DNA of 13,529 nt from an uncultured Hyphomicrobiales bacterium (lineage in GTDB: Bacteria > Pseudomonadota > Alphaproteobacteria > Rhizobiales > Beijerinckiaceae). A program made the position numbers and the translations under genes. The notes under the pieces are model-generated. The model searched no databases, was not told the DNA's origin, and was given only the letters and a program-made list of their open reading frames with translations. The stretch covers positions 1 to 13,529 of the forward strand of contig CAIWVR010000497.1 in assembly GCA_903916165.1 (NCBI GenBank), read 5' to 3'. Positions 7,082 to 13,529 of the stretch are shown in pieces; position 1 is the first letter of the stretch; the number at the start of each line of letters is the position of its first letter.

Positions 7082-7633
7082 ATGAACCATTCTCCGCTTT
7101 TCGCCGCGCTTCCCAATCTGATCACCCTGTCGCGGATCGTGCTTGTGCCCGTGACCATTGTCATGATCGCTGATCGCGCGTGGATGTCCGCGCTGGTGCT
7201 CTTTTTGTTGGCCGGGGTTTCGGACGCATTGGATGGCTTTCTCGCCCGCACCTTCAATCTGCGCAGCGAACTGGGGGCCTATCTGGATGCGCTAGCCGAC
7301 AAGGCGTTGCTGATTTCCATCTATGTCGCGCTTGCGGTTGTGGGCGTCATTCCGGCGTCCATCGCCATCGTCGTGGCGTCACGTGACATCATGATCATGG
7401 GCGCGGTTGTGGTGTCGTGGGTCATGCACAGGCCTGTGGAAATCCGCCCGCTGCTGGTGTCGAAGCTCAACACGACGAGCCAGATTGCCTTTGCCGGGCT
7501 GATCCTTGCCGCGAAAGCCTTCGACCTGGCGCTTGGCTATTGGTTGGGGACTGCACTGGTGATCGTTGCAACATTGACGATTGTCTCCGGCGCGGCCTAT
7601 CTGGCCCAGTGGTACAAGCACATGAGTGCCTGA
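7082..7633 (+). CDS. CDP-alcohol phosphatidyltransferase family protein (PgsA-like)
   Basis: This 183-residue integral membrane enzyme has a perfect CDP-alcohol phosphotransferase signature D-x2-DG-x2-AR-x8-G-x3-D-x3-D: Asp48, Asp51, Gly52, Ala55, Arg56, Gly65, Asp69 and Asp73. These residues bind the divalent metals and the CDP-diacylglycerol. PNLITLSRIVLVP (11-23) is the typical amphipathic start before the first membrane span, as in phosphatidylglycerophosphate synthase. Several further hydrophobic spans follow (about 34-47, 75-112, 134-173). The acceptor alcohol cannot be fixed from sequence: glycerol-3-phosphate is most likely, but a second, cardiolipin-synthase-like role is possible. 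The ATG at 7082 is preferred over an in-frame GTG at 7046 inside the repeat. No Shine-Dalgarno sequence is seen. It heads the cluster that runs on to ppx. Confidence 0.9.
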   Translation: MNHSPLFAALPNLITLSRIVLVPVTIVMIADRAWMSALVLFLLAGVSDALDGFLARTFNLRSELGAYLDALADKALLISIYVALAVVGVIPASIAIVVASRDIMIMGAVVVSWVMHRPVEIRPLLVSKLNTTSQIAFAGLILAAKAFDLALGYWLGTALVIVATLTIVSGAAYLAQWYKHMSA

Positions 7634-7646
7634 GAGGACGAGATTT

Positions 7647-8774
7647 ATGCGGATCGAGGCGAAACTCGGGTTCTGGCTCGGCGGGCTCGCCCTCCTGGTT
7701 CTCACTCTTTGGCTGCTGGCCGATGTGCTCATGCCCTTTGCGGCGGCGCTTGCCATGGCCTATCTCCTCAATCCGGTGGCGGGGCGCATGCAGAGGGCGG
7801 GGTTGAGCCGGCTCGGCGCAACATTGCTCATCCTCATCGTCTTCGTCTTGCTGAGCGGGCTGCTCACAGTCTTGCTGGCACCGGCTCTCGGCCACCAGAT
7901 TGCCAGCTTCATCGACGCCTTGCCGGGCATTGCCGCCCGCCTGCGCGATCTCGTTTCGGAGCAGGGAGAGGGGCTGTTCTCGCGCTATGTCGCGCCGCTC
8001 GCGCATCGCTTTGGGATTGAGGTTGACACATCGGCCAGCCGTTTGCAGGGCTCCGTTGGCGATCTCACGGGAGAGGCCTCCAAATATGCTGTCGGCGTGC
8101 TCAAGGGCCTGTGGTCGGGCGGACGCGCGTTGATCGGCATTCTGGCGCTGATTGTGATCACCCCCGTGGTCGCCTTCTATATCCTGCTCGACTGGGACAA
8201 GATGGTGGTCAAGGTCGACAGCTGGGTGCCGCTCGACCAGCGCGAGACGGTGCGTGACCTGGCCCGCCAGATCGACGCCGCCTTGTCCGGCTTTTTGCGC
8301 GGCCAGTCTCTGGTCTGCCTGTTCCTCGCCGCCTGGTACGGGATCGGCCTGTCGCTCATCGGGTTGAATTACGGTCTGCTGATCGGCGTATCCTCCGGCG
8401 CGCTGAGCTTCATTCCCTATGTCGGCTCGCTGACCTGCCTTGTGGTGTCGGTGGGCGTGGCCCTCGTGCAGGGCTGGCCGGACCTGACGTTGCTGTTTTT
8501 CGTGCTGGCGGTGATCGTGACCGGCCAGTTTCTTGAAGGCAATATTCTCACGCCAAAGCTGGTGGGAGAATCCATTGGCCTGCATCCTGTGTGGCTGATG
8601 CTGGCGCTGCTCGCTTTCGGCTCGCTGTTTGGCTTCACCGGGCTACTCCTTGCGATCCCGATTTCCGCTGCGGTTGGTGTTTTGCTCCGTTTCGGTCTGC
8701 GGAATTATCTGGCGAGCCCGCTTTATCTGGGCCGTGGGGCAGGCAATGCCGGTGCCGGGGGTGACGCGCCGTGA
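7647..8774 (+). CDS. AI-2E family transporter (PerM/YdiK-like membrane protein)
   Basis: This 375-residue polytopic inner-membrane protein has the family layout: hydrophobic spans near 9-42 and 57-80, a soluble stretch of about 70 residues, then spans from about 158 to the C-terminus. Family motifs are FLRGQ (216-220), LSFIPYVG (253-260) and EGNILTPKLVG (297-307) followed by IGLHPV. Members have been linked to autoinducer-2 export and to Na+/H+ antiport, but the substrate here is unknown. The ATG at 7647 follows GAGAGGAC at a good distance. An in-frame GTG at 7626 would overlap the previous stop. Its stop overlaps the hdaA GTG by 4 bp (GTGA), so hdaA translation is probably coupled to it. Confidence 0.92.
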   Translation: MRIEAKLGFWLGGLALLVLTLWLLADVLMPFAAALAMAYLLNPVAGRMQRAGLSRLGATLLILIVFVLLSGLLTVLLAPALGHQIASFIDALPGIAARLRDLVSEQGEGLFSRYVAPLAHRFGIEVDTSASRLQGSVGDLTGEASKYAVGVLKGLWSGGRALIGILALIVITPVVAFYILLDWDKMVVKVDSWVPLDQRETVRDLARQIDAALSGFLRGQSLVCLFLAAWYGIGLSLIGLNYGLLIGVSSGALSFIPYVGSLTCLVVSVGVALVQGWPDLTLLFFVLAVIVTGQFLEGNILTPKLVGESIGLHPVWLMLALLAFGSLFGFTGLLLAIPISAAVGVLLRFGLRNYLASPLYLGRGAGNAGAGGDAP

Positions 8775-9466
8775 AGCAGGGCTCGCGTCAGTTGACGCTC
8801 GATCTGCCAGTCAAGCCGCGATACGGGCGTGAGGATTTTCTCATTTCGCCGTCGAATGCCCACGCCTGGACCACGTTCGAGACCTGGCCGAACTGGCCCG
8901 ACCGCGTGCTGCTTCTGCTGGGCCCAACCGGGGCTGGCAAGAGCCATCTTGGGGCGATCTGGGCCGCGAAAACCGGGGCCCGCGTGCTCAATGCCGCCGC
9001 CCTGCCTTTGGCGGATCTGCAGGCTCTGGCAAAGTCACCCGCTATCCTGCTCGAGGATGCAGACAGTGCGACGCGGGCCGAGCATGAGATGTTCCATCTG
9101 CTCAATCTGGTGCGGGAGGCGGGGACGTTTCTGGTGATCACGGGCCGGCAATGGCCGGATTCCTGGGGGCTGGCCACGCGCGATCTTCTCTCTCGCCTGC
9201 GTCTGGCACCCGCGGTCGAGATCGGCGAGCCCGATGATGCGCTGGTCCGGGCGGTGCTGGTCAAATTGTTCGTCGACCGGCAACTCGTCGTCGATACATC
9301 CGTGGTGGAATATCTGGCCCTGCGTATCGAGCGCTCGCTGGATGCTGCCCGCGTCATTGTCGAGGCGCTCGACCGCGAGGCGCTGGCGCAGAATCGGCCC
9401 ATCACCCGCCCCATCGCCGTCGATGTGCTGCGCCGGCTGGATGCCGAGCCATCATCGACAGCGTGA
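8771..9466 (+). CDS. hdaA: DnaA-related regulator of replication initiation, HdaA/Hda type
   Basis: Hda-type proteins bind the loaded sliding clamp and stimulate hydrolysis of DnaA-ATP, which prevents re-initiation. This 231-residue protein starts with QLTLDL (7-12), the clamp-binding motif, followed by a DnaA-like AAA+ domain. It shows Walker A GPTGAGKS (51-58), Walker B AILLEDAD (91-98), a sensor-1-like LVITGRQWPDSWG (121-133), a candidate arginine finger in SRL (141-143) and sensor 2 with Arg194 in SLDAARVIVEAL. The DnaA DNA-binding domain IV is absent, as expected. The GTG start overlaps the upstream stop as GTGA and has GGGGGTGA 6 bases before it. Starting later would lose the clamp motif. 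The neighbouring ppk-ppx order supports the alphaproteobacterial HdaA assignment. Confidence 0.9.
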   Translation: MKQGSRQLTLDLPVKPRYGREDFLISPSNAHAWTTFETWPNWPDRVLLLLGPTGAGKSHLGAIWAAKTGARVLNAAALPLADLQALAKSPAILLEDADSATRAEHEMFHLLNLVREAGTFLVITGRQWPDSWGLATRDLLSRLRLAPAVEIGEPDDALVRAVLVKLFVDRQLVVDTSVVEYLALRIERSLDAARVIVEALDREALAQNRPITRPIAVDVLRRLDAEPSSTA

Positions 9467-9483
9467 AGCGGAGGCTCTGGCCT

Positions 9484-9555
9484 ATGTTAACGCCCGCATG
9501 TCATTCTCGTGACACAGTAAGGGTTGACAGAAGCAGGCTTGGGTCGCGGGAGTGA
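9484..9555 (+). CDS. Possible 23-codon leader ORF before ppk
   Basis: An ATG at 9484 has a well-placed GGAGG (9470-9474, 9 bases before it) and runs 23 codons to a TGA at 9553-9555. That TGA overlaps the GTG of ppk at 9552 (GTGA) and lies 5 bases before the alternative GTG at 9561. The peptide is basic and begins [11 protein letters not shown] recognise no family. Its value may lie in coupling translation into ppk rather than in the peptide itself. It could be chance in GC-rich sequence, although the Shine-Dalgarno spacing and the exact stop position are notable. Confidence 0.35.
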   Translation: MLTPACHSRDTVRVDRSRLGSRE

Positions 9556-11765
9556 TTGAAGTGACAAGAGAGGCAAAAGAGAAGATCGCTCCGGCCGGGG
9601 TGATCGAGGACGTGCCCGCACAGGCTGCCCCGCAACTGCTGGCGCTGGCCGAGCGGTTTGTGAATCGCGAATTGTCCTGGCTGGAATTCAACCGCCGGGT
9701 CCTGCTGGAAGCTTCGAACCGCAACCATCCCTTGCTGGAGCAGCTTCGCTTCCTGTCGATCTCGGCCAACAATCTCGACGAATTTTTCATGGTGCGCGTC
9801 GCGGGCCTGCGCGGGCAGGTGCGCGAGGGCGTGAACGTGCTGTCAGAGGACGGCATGACGCCAGCCGATCAGCTCGTGCAGGTGCGCGAACAGGCCATGC
9901 GGCTGTCGGGTGAGCAGCAGACGCGCTTCCATGAATTGCGCGATGAATTGCGCGGGGCCGGAATCGAAATTGTCGACCGTTCCGACCTGACAGAGGTCGA
10001 ATTTGCCTGGCTCGAAGACCATTTCCTGATGCATATTTTCCCGATCCTGACGCCCCTGGCGGTGGATCCGGCACATCCTTTCCCGTTCATTCCCAATCTC
10101 GGTTTCAGCGTCGCTTTCGAACTGGTGCGGGCGCTCGACGGGCGGCGTCTCAATGCGCTTGTGCGCCTGCCGAGCAAGGTCGACCGCTTCGTGCAGCTAC
10201 CGGAGAATCTGAAGCCCGGCACGGCGCGCTTCGTCGCGCTGGAAACGCTCATCGTCATGCAGACCAAGCGTCTTTTTCCGGGTTATGCGGTGAAGGGGCA
10301 GGGCGTGTTCCGCGTCATTCGAGACAGCGATCTGGAGGTCGAGGAAGAGGCCGAGGATCTCGTGCGCGTGTTCGAGAGCGCGTTGAAGCGCCGGCGCCGT
10401 GGCCGCGTGATCCGCGTCGAATTTGACGCGCAAATGCCTGGCTCGTTGCAGCAATTCGTGGCCAACCAGCTTGCCACCGGTGCCGATGAGATCTTCATCC
10501 ACGACGGCATGCTGGCCCTGAACGAACTTGCGGAAATTGTCGGGCTGGATCGCCCCGAATTGAAATTCAAGCCCTATAATCCGCGCTTTCCCGAACGCGT
10601 GCGTGACAATCGCGGCGATTGTTTCGCGGCCATCAAGCAGAAGGATCTCGCGGTCCATCACCCTTACGAATCTTTCGACGTCGTCGTGCAATTCCTCAAC
10701 CAGGCGGCGCGTGACCCCAATGTTGTCGCGATCAAGCAGACTTTGTACCGCACCTCGTCCGACAGCCCGATTGTGCGTGCGCTGATCGAGGCGGCGGAAG
10801 CCGGCAAGTCCGTCACGGCGCTGATCGAGCTGAAGGCCCGCTTCGACGAGGAAGCCAATATCCGCTGGGCGCGTGATCTGGAGCGCGCGGGTGCCCAGGT
10901 CGTGTTCGGTTTCATCGAACTGAAGACCCATGCCAAGCTGTCCATGGTGGTCCGTCGCGAAGGCCGCTCGCTGGTGAGCTATTGCCACGTCGGCACCGGC
11001 AATTATCATCCGCAGACGGCGCGCGTTTATACCGATATTTCGGTCTTTACCGCCGATCCTGCGATCGGGCGCGACGTGTCGCGCATCTTCAACTATATCA
11101 CCGGCTATGCAGAGCCCGCCGGCCTCGAGCGCATGGCTGTGTCGCCGCTCACGCTGAAGAAGCGCTTCATCGCCCATATTGAAGAGGAAATCGGCTTTGC
11201 AAGGGCCGGCAAGCCGGCGGCGATCTGGGCGAAATGCAACGCGCTCGTCGATCCTGAAATCATCGACGCGCTCTATGCGGCAAGCCAGGCGGGCGTCAGC
11301 ATCGATCTCATCATTCGCGGCATTTGCTGCCTGCGTCCGGGCGTGCCGGGCCTGTCGGACAATATCCGCGTGAAATCGATCGTTGGCCGCTTTCTGGAAC
11401 ATGCGCGTGTCTATGCATTTGGTGGCGGGCACGGCCTGCCGCACGCCAAGGCGCATGTCTACATCTCGTCAGCGGATCTCATGCAGCGCAATCTCGACCG
11501 GCGTGTCGAAGTCATGCTGCCGATTCTCAATCCGACCGTTCATGAGCAGGTGCTCGACCAGATCATGGTCGCCAATCTGATCGACAATGAGCAATCGTAC
11601 CGGGTCTTGCCCGATGGATCGAGCGAGCGCATAGTTCCCGCCAAGGGCGAGGAAAACTTCAACGCCCATTCCTATTTCATGACCAATCCGAGCCTGTCGG
11701 GCCGGGGCAAGTCATTGAAAGAGTCGAGCCCGAAGACGTTGTTCAAACGTCTGGAGAACCGTTGA
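9552..11765 (+). CDS. ppk: Polyphosphate kinase 1
   Basis: PPK1 reversibly polymerises the gamma-phosphate of ATP into inorganic polyphosphate. The protein of about 737 residues has the four-part layout. The N-terminal part has [16 protein letters not shown] (36-51) and [11 protein letters not shown] (73-83). Two phospholipase-D-like catalytic domains follow, with His460 in [11 protein letters not shown], the expected phosphorylated histidine, then HVGTGNY and [13 protein letters not shown]. The second essential histidine is His617 in [12 protein letters not shown]. These match His435 and His592 of E. coli PPK. The start is uncertain: GTG 9552 is the longest and overlaps the leader ORF, while GTG 9561 has a better-spaced GGGAG (9548-9552). 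It lies 85 bp after hdaA and overlaps ppx by 4 bp. Confidence 0.97.
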   Translation: MIEVTREAKEKIAPAGVIEDVPAQAAPQLLALAERFVNRELSWLEFNRRVLLEASNRNHPLLEQLRFLSISANNLDEFFMVRVAGLRGQVREGVNVLSEDGMTPADQLVQVREQAMRLSGEQQTRFHELRDELRGAGIEIVDRSDLTEVEFAWLEDHFLMHIFPILTPLAVDPAHPFPFIPNLGFSVAFELVRALDGRRLNALVRLPSKVDRFVQLPENLKPGTARFVALETLIVMQTKRLFPGYAVKGQGVFRVIRDSDLEVEEEAEDLVRVFESALKRRRRGRVIRVEFDAQMPGSLQQFVANQLATGADEIFIHDGMLALNELAEIVGLDRPELKFKPYNPRFPERVRDNRGDCFAAIKQKDLAVHHPYESFDVVVQFLNQAARDPNVVAIKQTLYRTSSDSPIVRALIEAAEAGKSVTALIELKARFDEEANIRWARDLERAGAQVVFGFIELKTHAKLSMVVRREGRSLVSYCHVGTGNYHPQTARVYTDISVFTADPAIGRDVSRIFNYITGYAEPAGLERMAVSPLTLKKRFIAHIEEEIGFARAGKPAAIWAKCNALVDPEIIDALYAASQAGVSIDLIIRGICCLRPGVPGLSDNIRVKSIVGRFLEHARVYAFGGGHGLPHAKAHVYISSADLMQRNLDRRVEVMLPILNPTVHEQVLDQIMVANLIDNEQSYRVLPDGSSERIVPAKGEENFNAHSYFMTNPSLSGRGKSLKESSPKTLFKRLENR

Positions 11766-13285
11766 ACCGCATGTTTCTCGCCAAAAAAGACGCGCCCGGC
11801 CGGCTCAGTGGTCTGGCCCCGGTCGCCATCGTCGATATCGGCTCCAATTCCGTCCGTCTCGTGGCCTATGAAGGGCTGTCGCGTTCGCCGACGCCGATCT
11901 TCAACGACAAGGTGCTTTGTGGTCTGGGACGCGGCGTCGCCATCACCGGCCGCTTGCCGCAGGATGGTGTCGAGCGCGCACTGGCCGCGCTGCGCCGCTA
12001 CCGCGTCCTGTGCGATGCCATGGAAATCACCGACATCAGCGTGATGGCCACCGCGGCGGCGCGCGATGCCGTCAACGGGCCGGAATTCCTGGCTGCCGCC
12101 AGCGAGGCCCTGCGCGCGCATATCGACCTGCTGCCGGGCCGCCGCGAGGCGGAACTGTCGGCGCTGGGCGTCGTCTCCGGCTTCTGGCGTCCCGATGGCG
12201 TTGCCGGTGATCTGGGCGGCGGCTCGCTCGAATTGAATGAGGTGAAGGGCGACAAGCTGGGCTTGGGAATCACGCTCCAGCTCGGCGGACTTGCCCTCAT
12301 GGACATGTCCGACCGTTCGCCCAAGCGCGCGCAGAAGATCGCGCGCGACATGCTGGCCGATGCCAAGCCGCTGAAGAAGCTCGCCGGGCGCACCTTTTAC
12401 GCCATCGGTGGCACCTGGCGCGCACTGGCGCGCCTGCACATGCGCCAACGCAATTACCCGCTGAATGTGATGCATCATTATGTCATTCCGGCGCGCGATG
12501 CCGCCGACTTTGCCGCGCTCGTCGAGCGGGTGAGTGCGGATTCGCTGGTCTCCATCGGGGCCGTGCCCTCGGGCCGGCGTCCGCTGCTCGCCTATGGCGC
12601 GGTGGTGCTGGAAGAAATCATCCGTGTCGCCAAGCCGAAGGAGATCGTCGTGTCCGCCAATGGCGTGCGCGAGGGCCTGCTGTTCGAGCGGCTCGACGCC
12701 GCCACCCGCAAGACCGATCCGCTGATTGCGGCGGCACGTGAACTCAACATCCTGCGCTCGCGCGCCCCCCAGCATGGTGAAGAGCTGTGCGAATGGACCG
12801 GCGCCTTCCTGCGCTCGACGCAGCTCGACGAGACGGAAGACGAGACGCGCCTGCGCCATGCAGCCTGCCTGCTGACCGACATCGGCTGGCGCGCGCATCC
12901 CGATTATCGCGGCGAGCAATCGCTGAACATTATCGCCAATGCCGCCTTCACGGGCATTGACCACCCCGGCCGCGCCTATCTGGCACTGGCAGCGTCGTAC
13001 CGGCATCTGGGGCCCGACGAGGACGCCGGCCCGCAATTGCGCACGCTGGCTTCCGCCCGCATGCTCGACCGCGCTCATGTGCTGGGGGCGACGCTGCGCG
13101 TGGCCTATGTGATCACGGCGGCCATGCCGGGCATCCTGCCGCGCGCGCCGCTGGCGGTGGTGAAGGACAAGCTGGTGCTCACCATTCCCGCAGATCTCGC
13201 CGACGTCGCCAACGAGCGGGTGAATGGCCGCATGAAGCAGCTGGGGCGGCTGATCGGCCGGGATTATGCGATCAAGGTGAAGTGA
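11762..13285 (+). CDS. ppx: Exopolyphosphatase (Ppx/GppA family)
   Basis: Ppx removes terminal phosphates from polyphosphate, and some family members hydrolyse pppGpp. The protein has about 507 residues in the sugar-kinase/Hsp70-like fold: DIGSNS (25-30) is the first phosphate loop, [10 protein letters not shown] follows, Glu129 in [13 protein letters not shown] is the probable catalytic glutamate, and DLGGGSLEL (150-158) is the second phosphate loop. The C-terminal half carries an HD-like helical domain with [20 protein letters not shown]. The usual GxEEA motif reads GRREA here, keeping only one of the two acidic residues. The TTG start (11762) overlaps the ppk stop as TTGA, with GGAG 5 bases before it. 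The ATG at 11771 is the alternative. Coupling to ppk would co-produce the opposing enzymes. Confidence 0.95.
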   Translation: MNRMFLAKKDAPGRLSGLAPVAIVDIGSNSVRLVAYEGLSRSPTPIFNDKVLCGLGRGVAITGRLPQDGVERALAALRRYRVLCDAMEITDISVMATAAARDAVNGPEFLAAASEALRAHIDLLPGRREAELSALGVVSGFWRPDGVAGDLGGGSLELNEVKGDKLGLGITLQLGGLALMDMSDRSPKRAQKIARDMLADAKPLKKLAGRTFYAIGGTWRALARLHMRQRNYPLNVMHHYVIPARDAADFAALVERVSADSLVSIGAVPSGRRPLLAYGAVVLEEIIRVAKPKEIVVSANGVREGLLFERLDAATRKTDPLIAAARELNILRSRAPQHGEELCEWTGAFLRSTQLDETEDETRLRHAACLLTDIGWRAHPDYRGEQSLNIIANAAFTGIDHPGRAYLALAASYRHLGPDEDAGPQLRTLASARMLDRAHVLGATLRVAYVITAAMPGILPRAPLAVVKDKLVLTIPADLADVANERVNGRMKQLGRLIGRDYAIKVK

Positions 13286-13292
13286 GATTTCT

Positions 13293-13425
13293 CCTTCTCC
13301 CAGAGGGAGAAGGTGGCACGCGCAGCGTGACGGATGAGGGGCTTCGGGTCTCTCAGCTGAGCGTGTAACCCCTCACCCCGACTCAGGCCTTTGGCCTGAG
13401 TCCGCCCTCTCCCGATGGGAGAGGG
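13293..13425. repeat. Palindromic intergenic repeat, copy C (complete)
   Basis: This has the same architecture as the copy in 6898-7036 with different stem sequences: CCTTCTCCC-AGA-GGGAGAAGG (13293-13313), CACGC-GCA-GCGTG (13317-13329), GGATGAGGGG (13332-13341), a spacer, CCCCTCACC (13370-13378), ACTCAGGCC-TTT-GGCCTGAGT (13381-13401) and CCCTCTCCC-GAT-GGGAGAGGG (13405-13425). It starts 8 bases after the ppx stop and ends 13 bases before the stop of the convergent gene, so it may act as a two-way terminator or RNA 3'-end stabiliser. No strong T-run follows on the ppx side. On the minus strand it is likewise preceded by no clear T-run. Confidence 0.85.
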
Positions 13426-13437
13426 GTCACTCACGTT

Positions 13438-13529
13438 TTATTCCGCGACTTGCGTCAGGCCTTCGGGCGCGTCCTGCCATTCCAGCGTGACGACCTTATT
13501 GTTCTCGACCGTGAGTGCCAGACGTCCGC
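13438..13529 (-). CDS. 3' end of an unrecognised gene, cut by the window edge
   Basis: The minus strand has an open frame from the window edge to TAA (13440-13438). The last 30 codons end in WQDAPEGLTQVAE and include a strand-like RLALTVENNKVVTL. Codon use, with mostly G/C third positions, looks like that of the neighbouring genes, and the stop lies just beyond the repeat as expected for convergent genes. I do not recognise the family from this fragment; no function is offered. Confidence 0.55.
   Translation of the reverse strand, partial: GRLALTVENNKVVTLEWQDAPEGLTQVAE

Noticed and set aside
7467..8585. Minus-strand open frame of about 372 codons opposite the AI-2E family gene
   Set aside because: Gln/His/Arg-rich low-complexity translation with no motifs; the membrane protein on the plus strand explains the region.
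9510..9530. Pho box before ppk
   Set aside because: Two TGTCA half-sites lie on the minus strand, but their spacing is 15 bases, not the 11 needed for PhoB. They are kept only as a weak observation.
9524..9552. Sigma-70 promoter from TTGACA at 9524-9529
   Set aside because: The -35 is perfect, but 16-18 bases downstream there is only CGGGAG-like sequence with no -10, and it would fall on the ppk start codon.
10197..11456. Minus-strand open frame of about 419 codons opposite ppk
   Set aside because: ppk is certain, and the antisense frame shows no domain and arises from codon bias.
11672..13078. Minus-strand open frame of about 468 codons opposite ppx and the end of ppk
   Set aside because: It spans the ppk/ppx junction and has no recognisable motif. 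The plus-strand genes are clear.
13293..13313. Classical rho-independent terminator after ppx
   Set aside because: The hairpin is strong but is followed by TGGCACG with no T-run, and it is part of the mosaic repeat.

Overview
The window is GC-rich chromosomal DNA from an alphaproteobacterium, most likely of the Hyphomicrobiales type. Three things suggest this. There is an HdaA-like DnaA-family protein with an N-terminal clamp-binding motif. It lies in the order hdaA-ppk-ppx, next to purM/purN, which I recall as common in this class. There are also palindromic intergenic repeats resembling the RIME/Bru-RS type of rhizobia and Brucella. I could run no database search, so all names rest on motifs and family knowledge.

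Layout. Positions 1-133 hold the end of a palindromic repeat (copy A). On the minus strand follow an alpha/beta hydrolase (134-913) and a small cupin protein (979-1503), probably one transcript read from about 1530 leftwards. A divergent gap of 125 bp with a strong hairpin leads to plus-strand genes: an aldose-1-epimerase family protein (1629-2492), a cytoplasmic molybdopterin/[4Fe-4S] oxidoreductase (2579-4684) and a small secreted four-cysteine protein with a TTG start (4756-5103). This last gene ends base-to-base against purN, which reads the other way. purM and purN (6836 down to 5104) form a translationally coupled purine pair. A divergent region (6837-7081) is almost filled by the complete repeat copy B.

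From 7082 to 13285 five plus-strand genes are packed tightly: a CDP-alcohol phosphatidyltransferase, an AI-2E/PerM-type membrane protein, hdaA, ppk and ppx. Several join by 4-bp start/stop overlaps (GTGA, TTGA). The pair ppk/ppx makes and degrades polyphosphate; HdaA would switch off DnaA after replication starts. The cluster therefore puts membrane lipid synthesis, replication control and polyphosphate metabolism side by side. Repeat copy C (13293-13425) separates ppx from the 3' end of an unrecognised convergent gene cut by the window edge.

Most of the window is ordinary housekeeping sequence. The points that merit a second look are the covarying hairpins of the three repeats, a leader ORF with a good Shine-Dalgarno sequence ending on the ppk start, the chain of non-ATG overlapping starts, the orphan Mo-enzyme, and the secreted CxC protein. 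I found no CRISPR array, tRNA, rRNA, insertion sequence or clear new multi-gene system.
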